From assembly GCA_034520625.1 (NCBI GenBank), contig JAXHNI010000009.1, positions 682,001 through 746,000 of the forward strand: a DNA stretch of 64,000 bases, written 5' to 3'. The position numbers and the translations under genes are program-made. Source of the stretch: JAANXG01 sp034520625. Its GTDB lineage: Bacteria; Pseudomonadota; Gammaproteobacteria; Arenicellales; JAANXG01. The notes below the pieces were generated by a model. It worked only from the letters and a program-made list of their open reading frames with translations. It was not told where the DNA came from and ran no database searches. This document shows positions 51,801-59,960 of this stretch, piece after piece (within the stretch, counting starts at the first letter, position 1; each line of letters begins with the position of its first letter).

Positions 51801-54622
51801 AGGCCTACAGCGCCCTGGATCACGCGCTCGGCGGGAAGGTGAACAGCGGTAATCCGCTGCAGCAGTCGGAGATGGCGCTGCTCGACGAGCTGCTGATATC
51901 CACTGCCAAAGTGCTGGACCACCTGAATCGGGACAAGCGGTTCCCGGAGGTGGTCCGACAGGAGCTGGCGGAGATCGCGGAGCGCATCGAAAAATCCTGG
52001 GGCGACCCGGAAGCGACGGAAAGCGGGGACACCGCCGAACCGGGCGGGCTCGAGCTGGTCTCGGAGCTCGTCGCCGGCGACGGCGAGGCCGGGGACACCG
52101 GCCACACCGGCAATGTTTTCGAGGAGCTGACCGACACCGACCGGGCCGCGGCCGGCGCCGCTGATCCGGCAGCAGGTAAACCGGATTCCGACAGCGGCTC
52201 GACGGTGACGGCGTTCCCGGCGCAGGAAGTCCGCACGGTGGTGGATGACGATCTGAAGGATGTATTCGTCGAGGAGGCGACGGATATCCTGTCGAGGTTC
52301 GAGTCCACGCTGCGGCATGGGAAACACTCGGGCGTGGATGAGCCGTTGAGCAACACGCTGAAGCGGGAGCTGCACACCCTGAAGGGCGGTGCCCGAGCCG
52401 CGGGACTGCAGGCCATCGGGGACTTGAGCCACAACGCGGAAACCATGCTCGAGAGCGTGGCCGGATCGGGCGATCAGCCCGGCGATCTGCTCGATGTGCT
52501 GGAGGAAGTGCACGACACCCTGGCCAGCATGGTCCAGGGCCTGGAGACGGGGCGCACGCTGGATCCGGATCCGGGGCTGATCCAGCGCCTGGTCCGCGGT
52601 GCGACGCCGGGGACGCGGGATGCCGGTGGGCCGGAAATGAAAGCCGAAACCGGCGCGGCCCTGATCCCGGAGGAAGGGGCGGCCGCCGCTTCTTCCCATG
52701 AACCGGCACCGCCGGCGGGCGAGTCGGACGGGTACGTCCCGCAGAAGGAACCGGTGGAGGCCGGGGCCCCGGCTGTCGACGAGTCAGCCCGAGCGGTGGG
52801 CGGGCGCAGTACCGTTCGCATTCACTCCAACGTGCTGGACAAGCTGGTGAACTACGCCGGCGAGGTGAGCATCTCGCGGTCCCAGATCGAAGAACAGCTC
52901 AGCGGATTGAAGGGTAATCTCAATGAGCTCCGGGCCAATGTCGCGCGCTTCGCGGACCAGGTGCGGGAGCTGGATATCCAGGCCGATACCCAGATCCGCT
53001 CCCGGGTGGCCGAGGAGAAAACATCCGGCCCAGCTCATGATTTCGATCCTCTCGAACTGGACCGCTACAGCCGGCTCCAGCAGTTGTCGCGCAGCCTGTC
53101 CGAGAGCGTCGACGACCTGGTGACCATTCAGACGGGCCTGAACCGGTTCGCGACGCAGACCGAGGGCGTACTGTCCCAACAGGCGATGATGAACAGCGAG
53201 CTGCAGGATGGCCTGATGAGCGCGCGGATGGTTCCGTTCAATACGCTGGTTCCGCGCCTGCGTCACCAGACCCGTCAGACCGCTCGCGAGCTCGGCAAGG
53301 ATGTGGATTTCACGGTCACCGGCGGTGAGCTCGAGGTGGACCGGAACATCCTCGATCAGCTCGGCGAAGCACTCGAGCACATGATCCGGAACTCGCTGGA
53401 CCACGGCATCGAGCCCGCCGAGGCCCGGGCCGACGCCGGCAAGCCCGCGCGGGGCAATCTGCGCATCGACTGCCGCCAGGAGGGCAACGAGGTGCTGCTC
53501 CGGTTCTCCGACGACGGCGCGGGCCTGGACGTCGACCGGATCAAGGCCCGCGCCGTGGAAGCCGGGCTGCTTTCCGTGGACTCGGACCTGGCGGACGACG
53601 AGGTCATCCAGCTCATCGTGCTGTCCGGTTTTTCCACTGCCCGGTCGGTGACCCAGCTGTCCGGGCGCGGTGTGGGCCTGGACGTCGTTAACGACGCCGC
53701 ACGCCGGCTGGGCGGGAGCCTGATGCTGGAAAATCGCCCGGGGGAAGGTGTCAGCTTCCAGCTCCGGCTGCCCCTGTCGCTGTCCATTACCCAGGCGATG
53801 TTCGTACGCTGCGGCGGCCAGCGGTTCGCCATTCCGCTGGGCGTGATCGAGACCGTCCTCAAAACCGAGCCGGAGAACCTGGTCGATCGATCCAAGGACG
53901 GCGACCCGTTGTTCAAACGGGACGACCGGGTCTATACGCTGATGGACCTGACGGCCACCCTGGGTCTGGATTCAACGGCCTCCGACCAGCGGGTCCCGAT
54001 CCTGCTGGTCCGTATGGGGGTCCGCGAGGTCGCGGTCCGGGTGGACGAGCTCGTTGGAACCGACGAGATCGTGGTGAAGCAGCTCGGCGACCATCTCGGC
54101 CGGATGTCCGGCATCAACGGCGCGACCATTACCGGCGACGGCAGCGTGGTGGTGATTCTCGACCTGGCCGAGCTGTGGCTTGCCCAGGAACGTCTGCCGG
54201 CGTTCCGCCGCGAGCTTGCCCAGGATGTCGAGTCGCCGCCGCGGGTTCTGGTGGTCGACGATTCGCTGACGGTGCGCAAGGTCACCGGGAGGAACCTCGG
54301 GCGCCACGGCATGGAGGTGAGTATGGCCCGGGACGGCGTCGACGCCCTGGACCAGCTCGCGAAGATGAAGCCGGACGTGATGCTGGTGGATATCGAAATG
54401 CCGAGGATGGACGGCTACGAGCTGATGACGAGGCTCCGGGAGGACGTCAATTACCGGGATATACCGGTAATTGTGATAACTTCCAGGGCCGGCGCCAAGC
54501 ACAGGGAGAAAGCCATGGAGCTCGGGGCCAGCGCCTACCTCACCAAACCGTACCAGGAACGGGACCTGCTCAAAGAGGTGAATGCCCTGCTGCCCGGGGC
54601 ATCGCAGACGATAGAACATTGA
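48878..54622 (+). CDS. chpA: Hybrid chemosensory histidine kinase ChpA/PilL
   Basis: This is a 1914-residue CheA-type kinase, smaller than the ~2470-residue Pseudomonas ChpA. Five Hpt-like segments can be seen. His749 (HTIKGSG) and His1166 (HTLKGG) keep the full H-x2-KG motif. His51 (HQVAG), His498 (HGAVR) and His959 (HTLQG) lack the Lys. Then come the dimerisation helices from ~1308, the HATPase domain (N box around H1501/N1505, DDGAGLD, GRGVGLDVV), a CheW-like domain at ~1640-1770, and a C-terminal receiver (D1794/D1795, phospho-Asp D1838, Lys in LTKPYQ). Acidic, low-complexity linkers join the Hpt units. It should phosphorylate PilG and PilH. Confidence 0.96.
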   Translation: MSSPNRVDTSTLGWVRTEIEQTLGEARDALRRFVEDGEDVTPLRLFANNVHQVAGTLQMVELDGAAQLAQETESLAAAVVSGRLEDGDAAKDLLGDGLNHLSSYMERLARGLPDRPIDNVDVINALRRARRAEELDPYSLFHPDLEVYPSREEAAEELDADRYAERVRGLRRTYQVSLLKWLRGEDQDEAWRNMADTVADLFGLSRFQGSMQVWWVARAYLDVLKEAELTRDDSRKHPLAQLDQLMRKLVEDSEAAIAREGSEKLVRFMLYHIGRSEVHTDTARSVVRLFELDTLLGTGPEPPALPEAGVLAALDERCMESLRAVQAALDEYSRTGRADEAFQACEGRLEEIAGAARESGVDELAGLAAGVRDLLFGGDEPEQSEDALLAAARALLFIEQTLRHPEDIGFDWREEAAAAIDTLSGYPAADERPSLDIESQEVDTAALDAQELRRLVNAVAGQVEDNLKQAEQSLERFARDTADADSLTVVVDSLQQVHGAVRMLGQHKLCELLELALGQLRAIIAGGAYATDALLDALAVTIGTTDAYVRGLERDAPNIDALLGRAMQELEEAVAEDTAAVVDPASALKRIQDSFDAWIQDNADYEAFRILRRNLRDIGALAHERGASNLQRIAQEMTNLVDIVMDDPSFLSAEVEETLRRSLGTLSALTAPLESAVPAGDPADSAATVDEAPVVEPDAESDTDDDDLVRETFAEEAAECLQAIASGLGVLAADAGDSNTLTDVRRGFHTIKGSGRMARSRDIAELAWIVEDVLNRCLDGSLPLSPEILDFVDRARRELGGMLETGLDSSTDLQSWRDRAAALQRSDDPFLPEPEPVTIDIHAAAEEPEDAPLVGDWDGMADTEYAGETVALSGSSDTDDDAAAGALSLESLDGLGDRGHSLAGEPDQQEPASPFSDDEVITIFTKEALSHIAAIRAVIDECGRQGHAEVGKPLLRAVHTLQGNARSLHLVEMSEAYSALDHALGGKVNSGNPLQQSEMALLDELLISTAKVLDHLNRDKRFPEVVRQELAEIAERIEKSWGDPEATESGDTAEPGGLELVSELVAGDGEAGDTGHTGNVFEELTDTDRAAAGAADPAAGKPDSDSGSTVTAFPAQEVRTVVDDDLKDVFVEEATDILSRFESTLRHGKHSGVDEPLSNTLKRELHTLKGGARAAGLQAIGDLSHNAETMLESVAGSGDQPGDLLDVLEEVHDTLASMVQGLETGRTLDPDPGLIQRLVRGATPGTRDAGGPEMKAETGAALIPEEGAAAASSHEPAPPAGESDGYVPQKEPVEAGAPAVDESARAVGGRSTVRIHSNVLDKLVNYAGEVSISRSQIEEQLSGLKGNLNELRANVARFADQVRELDIQADTQIRSRVAEEKTSGPAHDFDPLELDRYSRLQQLSRSLSESVDDLVTIQTGLNRFATQTEGVLSQQAMMNSELQDGLMSARMVPFNTLVPRLRHQTRQTARELGKDVDFTVTGGELEVDRNILDQLGEALEHMIRNSLDHGIEPAEARADAGKPARGNLRIDCRQEGNEVLLRFSDDGAGLDVDRIKARAVEAGLLSVDSDLADDEVIQLIVLSGFSTARSVTQLSGRGVGLDVVNDAARRLGGSLMLENRPGEGVSFQLRLPLSLSITQAMFVRCGGQRFAIPLGVIETVLKTEPENLVDRSKDGDPLFKRDDRVYTLMDLTATLGLDSTASDQRVPILLVRMGVREVAVRVDELVGTDEIVVKQLGDHLGRMSGINGATITGDGSVVVILDLAELWLAQERLPAFRRELAQDVESPPRVLVVDDSLTVRKVTGRNLGRHGMEVSMARDGVDALDQLAKMKPDVMLVDIEMPRMDGYELMTRLREDVNYRDIPVIVITSRAGAKHREKAMELGASAYLTKPYQERDLLKEVNALLPGASQTIEH

Positions 54623-54637
54623 CGCGGTTCTCCATGG

Positions 54638-55090
54638 ATGACTGACCAACGGGCTTACTTGCGGATCCGCGAAGGCGCCTTTACTTACCTGCTGGCGGCG
54701 GGCCGGACGGCGTCGATCGAGCACCGCAACAGCGGCGGGTTCGAGGGGCTGGACGACCCGGCGTCGCCGCTCGCGGCCTGGCACGGATCCGGCGATGCCC
54801 GGGTTCCCGTGATTCGTCTGGGGCGCGTGATGCAGACCCGGGCGGGGGACTGGGAGTACGCCATCCTGTTCGGCGGCGACGACGGCATCGGCCTCGCGGC
54901 CGAGCATATTCATCTTGTTCCCGAATCCGGGATTCCGGACATCCAGCCGTTCAGGCCGGCGGGCTGCAGCCTGGCCGGCGGGCCGGTGATATCCGGGCTG
55001 TGTCCGGGCATCGACCCGGAATACCTGGTGCTCGATACATCCCGCCTCGAACTCTGCCTGCGCCGCGCCGTGGAAGGATCGACGACATGA
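54638..55090 (+). CDS. Divergent CheW-like protein
   Basis: This 150-residue protein's strand pattern (FTYLLAAGRTASIEHR, VPVIRLGRVMQ, EYAILFGGDDGIGLAAEHI) resembles a CheW fold, though conserved CheW residues are few. It overlaps the next gene by 4 bp (ATGA) and follows chpA by 15 bp, so it is part of the chemosensory operon. It may be a second, unusual adaptor. It has no strong ribosome site. Confidence 0.65.
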   Translation: MTDQRAYLRIREGAFTYLLAAGRTASIEHRNSGGFEGLDDPASPLAAWHGSGDARVPVIRLGRVMQTRAGDWEYAILFGGDDGIGLAAEHIHLVPESGIPDIQPFRPAGCSLAGGPVISGLCPGIDPEYLVLDTSRLELCLRRAVEGSTT

Positions 55091-55530
55091 CGTCGATTCC
55101 CGGGCTCATGGTGCCCACGGAGTCCGCGATCCTCGTGGTGCCGGCCGTGACCGTGGCGGAAGTCGTGGCGAAGCCGGCGGATCTCAAGCCGCTTCCCGCC
55201 AGTGAGCCCTGGGTGGCGGGCTACTTTCGTTGGCGAAATCGCCCGGTAACGCTGGTATCATTCGACCGCCTCGCGGCGGGTCGGGAGAGTCCCGATTTCT
55301 CCCGGGTCTGCGTGTTTCACCCACTGCCGGGCCGGCAGCCGTTTGACTATTTCGCACTGATCATGAAAGGCGAGCCCCGGAGCATCGAAGTATCGGACTC
55401 GGCCGACGCCGGCATGCCGCCGGCGCACCTGTCCGGGCGCTTCGTTTCGGCCGCCGTCGAGATCGATGGCCGGACCCTGGTGATCCCCGATTTCAGCGCT
55501 CTGAAATCGGCGTTCTATCCAGGTGGGTAA
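55087..55530 (+). CDS. chpC: ChpC-like CheW-domain adaptor
   Basis: This 147-residue protein starts MTSIPGLMVPTESAILVVP, followed by VTVAEVV and EPWVAGYFRWRNRPVTLVSFD, a recognisable CheW core as in Pseudomonas ChpC. It probably couples further receptors to ChpA. The ATG at 55087 overlaps the preceding stop. It is the last gene of the pilG-chpC run; no CheR (PilK) or CheB (ChpB) follows. Confidence 0.85.
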   Translation: MTSIPGLMVPTESAILVVPAVTVAEVVAKPADLKPLPASEPWVAGYFRWRNRPVTLVSFDRLAAGRESPDFSRVCVFHPLPGRQPFDYFALIMKGEPRSIEVSDSADAGMPPAHLSGRFVSAAVEIDGRTLVIPDFSALKSAFYPGG

Positions 55531-55584
55531 TGCGGGTGGTGTCGTCCGGTTCAATGGCGGCGGGTTGGCGGTGCGGAGCTCGAC

Positions 55585-56442
55585 ATGGTCATGAATGATC
55601 CGGGCGTGCCGGATCTGCGGCGGCTTTCGGAATTGGTCCGGGATATCGGACTGGAGCTTTTGTCCAGCGGGGCCCGGCACGGAGAGATGGCGGCGAAGCG
55701 CGACGGTAGCTACGTCACCGATATCGATCTGGCGCTGCAGCAGCGTATCGGCGGAGCCCTGCGGGATGCCTATCCGGACATCCCCTTCATCGGCGAGGAA
55801 ACACCGGAAGCGGAGCGGAACGGGATTCTGCAGTCCGGCGCGCGGCGGGTGTGGTGCGCCGATCCCCTGGACGGCACGACGAACTTCACTTCGGCACTGC
55901 CGTTCTACGGAATTTCGCTGGCACTCCTGGAGGACAGAATGCCGGTTCAGGGTGTGGTATTCGACCCCATCCGGGATGAATGCTTCACGGCTCAATCCGG
56001 CGGCGGCGCCTGGCTGAACGGGGAGCGCCTGGCCGGGGCCTCGAAGCGGTCCACGGCCCACTGCGTGGCCTGCGTGGATTTCAAGCGGCTGCCCCGGTCG
56101 GTGGCGGAGCACCTGGTGGCGCGGCCGCCATTCAAGTCGCAGCGGAATCTGGGGGCGTGCGTGCTGGAATGGTGCTGGCTCGCGGCGGACCGGTTTCAGT
56201 TGTATCTGCACGGCGGGCAGCATCTGTGGGATTATTCCGCCGGCAGCCTGATCCTGCGGGAAGCAGGGGGCAGCGCGGTTACGCTGGAAGGCATCGAAGT
56301 GCCGGGCGCGGAGCTGTATCTGAACCGGAAAGTGTCCGTGGTGGCCGCCGGTCATCCCGATATGCTGGAGGAGTGGTGGTCCTGGATCACGGACCGCGCC
56401 GACCTTTACACTCTTCTGGTTCACCGGAACACGGCCATCTAG
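55585..56442 (+). CDS. Inositol monophosphatase-family phosphatase
   Basis: This 285-residue Mg-dependent phosphatase has the metal motifs GEE (IPFIGEETPEAE), DPLDGTTNFTSALPFYGISL and the C-terminal WDYSAG. Members hydrolyse inositol phosphate, 3'-phosphoadenosine phosphate or fructose-1,6-bisphosphate. The general motif does not decide among these. A GGAG site lies 6 nt before ATG 55585. It is followed by a long hairpin and tkt, so a sugar-phosphate role is possible. Confidence 0.9.
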   Translation: MVMNDPGVPDLRRLSELVRDIGLELLSSGARHGEMAAKRDGSYVTDIDLALQQRIGGALRDAYPDIPFIGEETPEAERNGILQSGARRVWCADPLDGTTNFTSALPFYGISLALLEDRMPVQGVVFDPIRDECFTAQSGGGAWLNGERLAGASKRSTAHCVACVDFKRLPRSVAEHLVARPPFKSQRNLGACVLEWCWLAADRFQLYLHGGQHLWDYSAGSLILREAGGSAVTLEGIEVPGAELYLNRKVSVVAAGHPDMLEEWWSWITDRADLYTLLVHRNTAI

Positions 56443-56495
56443 GGTATCCCGCCAAGCGCCCTTTAATTGATGAATTGGGCGGGGTGCTGACAGTA

Positions 56496-56560
56496 GGAGG
56501 CCAGCCCTCTGGCCGATGAGGCGCTGCTCGAAGCGGTAACCGGCCAGAGGGCTGGCCTCC
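56496..56560. repeat. 20-bp-arm inverted repeat between the phosphatase gene and tkt
   Basis: Arms at 56496-56515 and 56541-56560 are perfect 20-bp reverse complements (GGAGGCCAGCCCTCTGGCCG and its complement) around a 25-nt loop. No T-run follows. It lies 32 bp before the tkt ATG, so it would be in the tkt leader or at the 3' end of the upstream gene. It is unrelated to the A-D palindromes in arm sequence. Confidence 0.85.
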
Positions 56561-56592
56561 TGCATCAACAATCATCGAGGGGATAACATCCA

Positions 56593-58617
56593 ATGTCTGC
56601 CAGGGCAGAGCAAGCAATCGACCGTAGAACACTGGCTAATGCGATTCGTGCCTTGAGCATGGACGCGGTTCAGAAAGCCAACTCGGGGCATCCCGGCATG
56701 CCCATGGGCATGGCGGACATCGCCGAAGTCCTCTGGAATGATTACCTCGTTCACAACCCGGCGAATCCGGGCTGGGCCAACCGCGACCGCTTCATCCTGT
56801 CAAACGGCCATGGGTCGATGCTCCACTACTCTCTGCTGCACCTTGCCGGCTATGACCTGCCGATGTCCGCCCTGGAGGGATTCAGGCAGCTGCACTCCGG
56901 CACCCCGGGCCATCCGGAGTACGGCGACACGCCGGGAATCGAGACCACCACCGGACCGCTGGGGCAGGGCCTGGCCAACGCGGTGGGCATGGCGCTGGCG
57001 GAGAAGGTCCTCGGGGGGCATTTCAACCGGCCGGACTGCGCCGTTGTCGACCACCATACGTACGTATTCATGGGCGACGGCTGCCTGATGGAGGGCATTT
57101 CCCACGAGGCCTGCTCCCTGGCGGGGACCCTCGGGCTGGGCAAGCTGATCGGGTTCTGGGACGACAATGGTATTTCCATCGACGGCGACGTCGCGGGCTG
57201 GTTCACCGACGATACCCCGGCCCGGTTCCGCGCCTACGGCTGGCACGTCGTCGAAGGCGTGGACGGGCACGACGCCGGGCAGGTGGTCGAGGCGATCGAG
57301 ACCGCGCGGGCCGAAACCGGACGGCCTTCCCTGATCTGCTGCCGTACCGTCATTGGCTGGGGTTCGCCCAATAAGCAGGGCACGGAAGCCACCCACGGCG
57401 CGGCGCTGGGTGCCGATGAAGTCGCCCGGGTCCGTGAAACCATCGGCTGGCCGCATCCGCCTTTCGAGATCCCCGCGGACATCCGTGCGGCCTGGGATGC
57501 CCGGCGCCAAGGCGCGGAAGCCGAATCGCAGTGGCGGGAGCTGCTGGAGCGGTATCGATCCCAATACCCCGACGAAGCGCGGGAGCTCACGAGGCGCCTG
57601 GCGGGCGAGCTGCCCGGCGTCTGGCCGCGTGCCGCGGCCGACAGCATCACGGCGGCCGGCGATGCCGGCAAGGACGACGCCACGCGCAAGTTCTCCCAGG
57701 CGTGCCTGAACGCCTGCGCGCCGGTCCTGCCCGAGTTGATCGGCGGCTCCGCGGATCTGACGGGTTCCAACAACACGACCTGGTCCGGATCGGTCACGGT
57801 CACGGCCGCCGAGCCGGACGGCAATTACATCTATTTCGGAGTCCGGGAATTCGCCATGTCGGCCGTCATGAACGGCATGGCCCTGCATGGCGGGTTCATT
57901 CCCTATTCCGGCACGTTCCTGGTGTTCTCAGACTACGCCCGCAACGCGGTGCGCATGGCGGCGCTGATGAGGGTGCGCAACATCTTCGTCTATACGCACG
58001 ATTCCATCGGGCTCGGTGAGGACGGACCGACCCACCAGCCGGTAGAGCATGCGAGCTCGCTGCGGCTCATTCCCAATATGTCGGTATGGCGGCCCTGCGA
58101 CGGGGTCGAGACGGCGGTGGCCTGGCAGGCGGCCATAGAGCGCCGTGACGGTCCCACCTGCCTGCTGCTGTCCCGGCAGAAGCTCGCCCACCAGGAACGG
58201 ACCCCGGAGCAGGTGAAGAACGTCGGCCGGGGCGGTTATGTGCTGCTGGACAGCGACGGCGTCCCGGCGCTGATCATCATCGCCACCGGCTCGGAAGTGG
58301 CGCTGGCGATTGAGGCGGCGCGGCGCTACCCGGGCCGGGTGCGCGTCGTGTCCATGCCCGCCTGTGACGTGTTCGACGCCCAGGACCGGGCGTACCGGGA
58401 CCGGGTCCTGCCCGGGGAGGTGGACAGGCGCATCGCCATCGAGGCCGGTGTCACGCCGCTGTGGTACAAGTATGTGGGTGGTAACGGTAGAATCGTCGGT
58501 CTGGACCGGTTCGGGGAATCCGCGCCGTATGCCGATGTGTACGAGCACGTCGGCATTACCGTCGAGCGCCTGGCAGGCATAGTGGGAGACATGCTCGCGG
58601 ACCAGCCCGGCGGTTAG
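56593..58617 (+). CDS. tkt: Transketolase
   Basis: This 674-residue thiamine-diphosphate enzyme moves two-carbon units between sugar phosphates in the pentose-phosphate and Calvin cycles. It has RALSMDAVQKANSGHPGMPM at the N-terminus, GHGSMLHYSLLHL, the TPP-binding GDGCLMEGISHEA ... GFWDDNGISIDGD, and FTHDS-type IFVYTHDSIGLGEDGPTHQP. Length matches the family (~665). First gene of the tkt-gap-pgk-pyk cluster. Confidence 0.98.
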   Translation: MSARAEQAIDRRTLANAIRALSMDAVQKANSGHPGMPMGMADIAEVLWNDYLVHNPANPGWANRDRFILSNGHGSMLHYSLLHLAGYDLPMSALEGFRQLHSGTPGHPEYGDTPGIETTTGPLGQGLANAVGMALAEKVLGGHFNRPDCAVVDHHTYVFMGDGCLMEGISHEACSLAGTLGLGKLIGFWDDNGISIDGDVAGWFTDDTPARFRAYGWHVVEGVDGHDAGQVVEAIETARAETGRPSLICCRTVIGWGSPNKQGTEATHGAALGADEVARVRETIGWPHPPFEIPADIRAAWDARRQGAEAESQWRELLERYRSQYPDEARELTRRLAGELPGVWPRAAADSITAAGDAGKDDATRKFSQACLNACAPVLPELIGGSADLTGSNNTTWSGSVTVTAAEPDGNYIYFGVREFAMSAVMNGMALHGGFIPYSGTFLVFSDYARNAVRMAALMRVRNIFVYTHDSIGLGEDGPTHQPVEHASSLRLIPNMSVWRPCDGVETAVAWQAAIERRDGPTCLLLSRQKLAHQERTPEQVKNVGRGGYVLLDSDGVPALIIIATGSEVALAIEAARRYPGRVRVVSMPACDVFDAQDRAYRDRVLPGEVDRRIAIEAGVTPLWYKYVGGNGRIVGLDRFGESAPYADVYEHVGITVERLAGIVGDMLADQPGG

Positions 58618-58805
58618 GCGCCCCGTACAGGGGTTCCCGGTTGGACCTGCGGGTGGTTCGGGCACCCGCCGGTGCGCGCCCCGGCATCTTCCCGGCAGAG
58701 ATACCGGCGCGGCCGCGAGTGCAACGACCGCAGCAGCACTTCTCCCGTTCATGCGTGGCGGCTGTCTACAACAGTTTCTCAATCTATTGAATCGAGGATT
58801 TTTCA

Positions 58806-59816
58806 ATGGCAATAAAGGTCGCAATCAACGGCTTCGGCCGGATCGGACGAAATGTATTCCGGGCGATGTACGAGTCCGGACAGCAGGGTGATTTCGATGT
58901 CGTGGCCGTGAATGACCTGGGCGATGCCCATACCAATGCGCACCTGCTGCAGTACGACACCGCCCACGGCCGGTTCGGTGAAGAAGTCACCGTGGAAGGC
59001 GACTCGTTCCGGGTGGGCGGAGACAGCGTCAGGGTGTTCGCGGAGCGTGACCCCGGAAAACTGCCCTGGTCGGATCTCGGCGTCGACGTGGTGCTGGAAT
59101 GCACGGGGCTGTTCACCAGCAAGGAGAAGGCGGGCGCCCATCTCGCCGGCGGAGCCCGGAAGGTGGTGATCTCCGCGCCGGGCGGCAGCGACGTGGACGC
59201 CACTATTGTGTACGGGGTGAACCACGACGTGCTGAAGCCGGAGCATACTGTGATCTCCAATGCCTCCTGCACGACCAACTGCCTCGCGCCAACGGTCAAG
59301 CCGCTGCATGACGAGATCGGCGTGCTGGGCGGCCTGATGACCACGGTTCACGCCTACACCAATGACCAGGTGCTGACCGATGTCTATCACAAGGACCTGC
59401 GCCGGGCTCGCTCCGCGACCCAGTCCATGATCCCCACCAAGACCGGCGCCGCGGCGGCGGTGGGCCTGGTGATGCCCGAGCTGAACGGCAAGCTCGACGG
59501 CTTCTCCATACGCGTGCCCACCATCAACGTTTCCATCGTCGACCTGACGGTACATACCGCCCGTGAAACCACGGTCGAGGAAGTGAACGGGATCATGAAG
59601 AAAGCCTCCGAGGGCGGCCTCAAGGGTATCCTCGCCTACAATGACAAGCCTTTGGTATCGGCGGATTTCAATCATGACCCGCATTCGGCGATCTATGACG
59701 CCTACATGACCCGGGTGGTCAACGGCACCACCGTGAAGGTCTGCGCCTGGTACGACAACGAGTGGGGCTTTTCCAATCGCATGCTGGATACCTGCAAGGC
59801 GCTGATGAATGCTTGA
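58806..59816 (+). CDS. gap: Glyceraldehyde-3-phosphate dehydrogenase, type I
   Basis: This 336-residue GAPDH has INGFGRIGRNVFRA, NDLGDAHTNAHLLQYD (Asp after the second strand favours NAD), the catalytic NASCTTNCLAP, and RARSATQSMIPTKTGAAAAV. These fit gap rather than erythrose-4-phosphate dehydrogenase. GAGG lies 8 nt upstream. The 188-bp gap after tkt shows no gene. Confidence 0.97.
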   Translation: MAIKVAINGFGRIGRNVFRAMYESGQQGDFDVVAVNDLGDAHTNAHLLQYDTAHGRFGEEVTVEGDSFRVGGDSVRVFAERDPGKLPWSDLGVDVVLECTGLFTSKEKAGAHLAGGARKVVISAPGGSDVDATIVYGVNHDVLKPEHTVISNASCTTNCLAPTVKPLHDEIGVLGGLMTTVHAYTNDQVLTDVYHKDLRRARSATQSMIPTKTGAAAAVGLVMPELNGKLDGFSIRVPTINVSIVDLTVHTARETTVEEVNGIMKKASEGGLKGILAYNDKPLVSADFNHDPHSAIYDAYMTRVVNGTTVKVCAWYDNEWGFSNRMLDTCKALMNA

Positions 59817-59960
59817 GAACCTGCCGGACCGGGCGGCATTCCGTGGTGGCGGGTTCGGGGACGGATCGCTTCGTCGATCCGCTCCTGGTAATGGCGCCGC
59901 AGTGCCGGTGACCGACGGCCTGGCCCCGCGAGGCGGCTTCAAGTCCCGCGGGAACCTGCG

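Noticed and set aside
58806..59816. Erythrose-4-phosphate dehydrogenase (epd)
   Set aside because: Motifs around the catalytic Cys and the S-loop match gap.
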